Source: an uncultured Campylobacter sp.
GTDB taxonomy: Bacteria > Campylobacterota > Campylobacteria > Campylobacterales > Campylobacteraceae
Reading direction: 5' to 3'
Assembly (NCBI RefSeq): GCF_937997405.1
Contig: NZ_CALKTL010000189.1
Location: 1-8,791 of the forward strand
DNA length: 8,791 nucleotides
The notes beneath the pieces are model-generated. The model was not told the DNA's origin. It searched no databases and saw only the letters and a program-made list of their open reading frames with translations. The position numbers and the translations under genes were made by a program. Each line of letters opens with the position of its first letter. Within the stretch, counting starts at the first letter, position 1. This document shows, in pieces, positions 5,950 through 8,791 of this stretch.

Positions 5950-6879
5950 TTATTTGAATAAGCTGTTTACGCTCTCGTCGTGATATACGCGCCTGATGAC
6001 CTCGCCGAAGAGTGGAGCGACGCTGATTACCTTGATGCGGTCGCTTTCCTGCTTTAGCGGGATTGTGTCGGTCACGACGAGGCCGTCTAGCGCGCCGCTT
6101 TCGATGCGCTCATATGCCGGGCCGCTTAGCACGGCGTGCGTGCAAAACGCGCTGACGCTCTTCGCGCCCTGGTCTTTAAATGCGCCCGCGGCCTTGACGA
6201 TGGTGCCCGCGGTATCGATCATATCGTCGATTAGGATCACGTCCTTGCCCGCGACGTCGCCGATGATATTCATCACCTCGCTTTTGTTCGCCTCCTCGCG
6301 GCGCTTATCGACGATCACCAGATCGAGTGAGAGCTTTTTAGCGAAGCTTCTGGCGCGCGCGACGCCGCCCACGTCGGGGCTAGCGATGATAGGATTTTTT
6401 AAATTTTTCTCTTTCAGGTAGTCCAAAAATATCAGCGAGCCGTAGAGGTTATCGACGGGCACGTCGAAAAAGCCCTGTATCTGCCCCGCATGCAGATCCA
6501 TCGTGACGACACGGTCGATACCCGCCGTTTGCATCATATTCGCCACGAGCTTCGCGCTGATCGGCACGCGCGGGGCCGCCTTGCGGTCTTGGCGAGCATA
6601 GCCGAAGTAGGGCACGACCGCAGTGATCGAGTTCGCGCTGGAGCGCTTCAGCGCGTCGGTTAGGATCAGAAGCTCCATCAGATTGGAGTTTGCGGGCGCG
6701 CATGTGGGCTGGATGACGAAGACGTCCTTACCGCGCACGCTCTCGCCGATCTGGACGCTGATTTCGCCGTCGCTGAAGGTTTTGATCGCGCATTCGCTAA
6801 GCGGTAGCGAGAGATATTTGGAGATTTTTTTGGCAAATTCGGGATTTGCGGTGCCGGAGAAAATTTTATATCCGCGCAT
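5950..6879 (-). CDS. prs: Ribose-phosphate pyrophosphokinase (PRPP synthetase)
   Basis: This is a full-length, class I enzyme of 309 residues. It transfers diphosphate from ATP to ribose 5-phosphate, giving PRPP for purine, pyrimidine, NAD, histidine and tryptophan synthesis in the cytoplasm. Visible motifs include FSDGEI (35-40), the ATP-binding segment YFGYARQDRK (91-100), the Mg-binding His130 in DLHAGQIQGFFD (128-139), and SPDVGGVARAR (167-177). The catalytic Lys192-Arg193 in DKRR and the PRPP-binding loop VILIDDMIDTAGT (214-226) are also present. No key residue is missing. The ATG follows AAAGGT on the reverse strand (6887-6892) by 7 nt. A -10 like TAGAAT lies at 6911-6916. It is convergent with the lipoprotein gene and stands alone, so it is probably monocistronic. 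Confidence 0.98.
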   Translation of the reverse strand: MRGYKIFSGTANPEFAKKISKYLSLPLSECAIKTFSDGEISVQIGESVRGKDVFVIQPTCAPANSNLMELLILTDALKRSSANSITAVVPYFGYARQDRKAAPRVPISAKLVANMMQTAGIDRVVTMDLHAGQIQGFFDVPVDNLYGSLIFLDYLKEKNLKNPIIASPDVGGVARARSFAKKLSLDLVIVDKRREEANKSEVMNIIGDVAGKDVILIDDMIDTAGTIVKAAGAFKDQGAKSVSAFCTHAVLSGPAYERIESGALDGLVVTDTIPLKQESDRIKVISVAPLFGEVIRRVYHDESVNSLFK

Positions 6880-6910
6880 TTTGATGACCTTTGGATTGAA
6901 ATTTGCTCGA

Positions 6911-6939
6911 ATTCTACACCAAAAGCGCTAAATTTTAGC
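6911..6939 (-). promoter_or_regulatory. Probable prs promoter
   Basis: On the reverse strand TAGAAT (6916-6911), preceded by a T-rich CTTTTGGTG, fits a Campylobacter -10 box about 32 bp before the prs ATG. GCTAAA / TTTAGC around one T (6927-6939) is a short dyad at the -35 position. It may just be a by-product of the common GCTAAATTTT string. Confidence 0.4.
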
Positions 6940-7090
6940 TAATTCGCCCGCCGCGCTCGCGTAAAATTCATAAGCGAGCATCACGAACTAACGCCCGTTT
7001 GCGAGATAAATTCTTTAAAATTTCAGGGCGGCTCGGCTTGCCGCGGTTTTACCATGGCGAAATTTAGCTTTGGATTGTAGCCGATACGCG

Positions 7091-7216
7091 CGCGGGCCAT
7101 TGGAGCCCGCGTTGTCGTACGAGCAGCCGCGCAGATGCGGCTAAAACCGTATTGCGAAGTTTTATGAAAGTCTGAGGGAGCGCATCAAGTAGGGGGTACG
7201 GCTAAAACCGTATCGC
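7091..7216. other. Hairpin cluster and direct repeat; candidate structured RNA
   Basis: Three dyads follow each other: CGCGGGC (7091-7097) with GCCCGCG (7105-7111); AGCCGC (7125-7130) with GCGGCT (7137-7142); and TACGG (7197-7201) with CCGTA (7208-7212). CGGCTAAAACCGTAT occurs exactly twice, at 7138-7152 and 7199-7213, 61 bp apart, and CGGTTTTA at 7043-7050 is complementary to part of both. The segment lies inside the only long RAATTY-free part of this spacer. I do not recognise a known RNA family, no promoter or terminator is clear, and the coding strand cannot be told. Confidence 0.35.
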
Positions 7217-7576
7217 AGAGGGCGGGGTGCGGATTAGCGCGGAATTTTATATTTGCGATACAGACAGGCAAAATTTTATCTTTGGAATCATAGTGAGCGC
7301 GCGTTTAAATTTAGATTTGAGCTTGCACGGGACAGACTGCGCGAATACTTTGTGGCGCGCTAAATTTAGGCTACCGCGGCGCATAAATTTTATATTTCTT
7401 GGGCGGTTAAATTTAAAATGTGCTTTGCTTTGGCGAAAATTTAAAGCTCGCTTTGACGATCAAATTTAAAAGTTCGCTATCTAGAGCTTGATTGTGCGCT
7501 GCGAAATTTTAAAATTTATCGTGCGAGCTCCATTCACCGTGTAAATTTAGATACTGCCTTTGCCGCTTAAATTTTA

Positions 7577-8635
7577 TTAAATCCAAATCCTCACATTCAG
7601 TTTTAAAATTTTAACGATACTCAAAAAGCTTAGAATTTCACTCTTTATCTCGCTTGCGGGGTCGCGGCGCAGCACGCTTTCATAGACGCTAGGCTCGAAA
7701 TTATCGCGCCCAGTGTGCACGAAAATATGGATCCGTCGCTCTCTGATGCTAGCCCAGATCTGCGCCCCGAGCGCATCGCCCACCGCCAAAAATCGCTCCA
7801 TAAATGCAGGGGTTAGCACGTACATCGCGTTTTGCGGCTCGTCACTAAGCACCTTGTAGCGCGCGGCAAACTCCACGTTGTCCATCGCAACGGGCTTTAG
7901 GCCTACGTGCTGTTTGTTTTGTATCTCGCGCGGATAGATGAAAACGGGCGCGATGATGCGTTTGTTAAATTCCGCTACGAAAAACGCCCCGATAAGCTCG
8001 TGCTGTAAATTTTGATGGAAAAAGCTCACGTCGCTAAACTCGAAGCTCACCCCCTGCCACACGCCGCCCACGCGGTCGTTGCCGTGCAGATTTTTGATAA
8101 ACTCGAACAGATCGCTCTGCACCACGCGCCAAAACGGCACGCTGCCGTAGGAGACGTATTCATAGCCGAGCTCGCGCACGAAAGGCGCCAGATAGTGCTG
8201 CTTGTAGCTTTGGCGGTATCGCCCGGTAAAGATATCTTGCGCGCTTCTTACGCCGAGCGCATAAAGCCGCGCTGCTAGCCACACCGCGAGCGCGACCGCG
8301 GCCAAGCCTATCAGCGCCTGCGGTAAGGCTGCGGAGTATTTGAAGATCAAAAACGAGATCGCGACCGCGCCGAACTTTAAAATATTTTCCGTGCCGATGA
8401 GATCCTTTTGCCAGCCGTTTAAGTGCACCTCTTTAAGGCTCACGGCGAGCGAGGCGACCGCCAGCAACACGAGCATCGTCGCGCTAAAGTTCTGCGCGCC
8501 CCGCCTGCGCACGAAATACGCGATGATGCAAAACGCCGCAAACAGCGCCACCGTGCTTATAACGGCGATCAGCTTTAGCTGCTCCACGTGCTTTTTCGCA
8601 TCCAGTCGCAGGCGCTCCAAATCATAAATAGTCAA
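7577..8635 (-). CDS. DUF3137 domain membrane protein
   Basis: This is a 352-residue protein with an N-terminal membrane part and a C-terminal DUF3137 region. I place the start at a TTG (8633-8635), giving MTIYDLERLR, because AAAAGGGG (8643-8650 on the reverse strand) lies 7 nt upstream. A TTG ten codons earlier (8663-8665) is in frame but has no ribosome binding site. Hydrophobic stretches are at about 22-41, 50-67, 85-102 and 103-124. The family's hallmarks are visible in the cytoplasmic-type part: FEFSDVSFF (198-206), GAFFVAEFNKR (216-226) and the strongly conserved MDNVEFAARY (251-260), then AMYVLTPAFMERF (270-282). Function of the family is unknown; it is common in Campylobacter and other bacteria. 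Members usually show about two membrane segments, so four here would be more than I expect. It is separated from prs by 697 bp and likely has its own transcript. Confidence 0.85.
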   Translation of the reverse strand: MTIYDLERLRLDAKKHVEQLKLIAVISTVALFAAFCIIAYFVRRRGAQNFSATMLVLLAVASLAVSLKEVHLNGWQKDLIGTENILKFGAVAISFLIFKYSAALPQALIGLAAVALAVWLAARLYALGVRSAQDIFTGRYRQSYKQHYLAPFVRELGYEYVSYGSVPFWRVVQSDLFEFIKNLHGNDRVGGVWQGVSFEFSDVSFFHQNLQHELIGAFFVAEFNKRIIAPVFIYPREIQNKQHVGLKPVAMDNVEFAARYKVLSDEPQNAMYVLTPAFMERFLAVGDALGAQIWASIRERRIHIFVHTGRDNFEPSVYESVLRRDPASEIKSEILSFLSIVKILKLNVRIWI

Positions 8636-8791
8636 AATTTCGCCCCTTTTTAAATTTGCCCGCAATTTTAGCGAAATTCTAGGAATTTTGGAATTTCAAA
8701 GCTCACTCGTCTGCACATAAGGCGGATTTTTATATGAATTTCGCACAGCGCCCTAAATTTAAGGATAAATTTAAAACTCTAAGTTTAAAAT
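8636..8791. other. Spacer upstream of the DUF3137 gene
   Basis: RAATTY hexamers occur at 8652, 8674, 8683, 8691, 8736, 8755 and 8767, with 8635 on the boundary. The gene's promoter should lie here on the reverse strand. TAAAAT at 8664-8669 (reverse) and ATATAA-like sequence around 8729-8734 are possible -10 boxes, but I cannot choose between them. Confidence 0.4.

Larger units (their letters stand above)
6880..7576. other. 697-bp spacer between prs and the DUF3137 gene
   Basis: There is no supported gene. RAATTY hexamers occur seven times from 6899 to 7065 and twelve times from 7242 to 7574, many 23-31 bp apart (7362, 7385, 7409, 7437, 7462; later 7543 and 7569). The 176 bp between, 7066-7241, are free of them and hold the hairpin cluster described separately. 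A forward frame at 7227-7469 (80 codons) starts at GTG with no ribosome binding site and reads the repeats as LNL, KF and NF; it is not called. The strand of any transcript is unknown. Confidence 0.6.

Noticed and set aside
7227..7469. 80-codon forward frame starting with GTG
   Set aside because: No ribosome binding site; much of it is the translation of AAATTT repeats (KF, LNL, NF).

Overview
The window looks like chromosome from a GC-richer Campylobacter species, such as the C. gracilis / C. showae / C. rectus type. This is inferred from four things: the style of the LepA and Prs proteins, TTG starts, TATAAT-type -10 boxes without a clear -35, and the very frequent hexamer AAATTT. Without a database search the species is a guess.

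Layout, left to right: lepA (+, translation elongation factor 4); a 234-residue DUF6882-like protein (+); a 247-residue membrane protein of unknown function (-); a 172-residue lipoprotein (+); prs (-, ribose-phosphate pyrophosphokinase); and a 352-residue DUF3137-type membrane protein (-). Two are housekeeping genes. The other four are of unknown function. No neighbouring genes are packed as an operon: each is separated from the next by 200-800 bp, and strands alternate. Only about 65 % of the window is coding (5754 of 8791 bp), which is low for a genus with normally compact genomes. No tRNA, rRNA, CRISPR array, insertion sequence or phage gene was found.

The spacers are the unusual part. They hold about 89 copies of RAATTY (mostly AAATTT, some AAATTC, GAATTT and one GAATTC) in about 3.0 kb, against about 4 in the 1.8 kb of lepA. 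In two spacers the copies are regularly spaced: 14-15 bp apart at 3402-3535, and 12-14 or 25-28 bp apart through much of 2045-2555. These are degenerate tandem arrays with an AT core and a GC-rich linker. RAATTY is the sequence methylated by CtsM in C. jejuni and reported to mark DNA for uptake, so the spacers may act as uptake-signal reservoirs; that link is inference.

Several dyads also stand out: a 10-bp stem just before the ribosome binding site of the DUF6882-like gene, a 16-bp perfect palindrome in the -35 region of the lipoprotein promoter, a 24-bp near-perfect palindrome between the convergent lipoprotein and prs genes, and a RAATTY-free island upstream of prs (7066-7241) with three hairpins and a short direct repeat, a candidate structured RNA.
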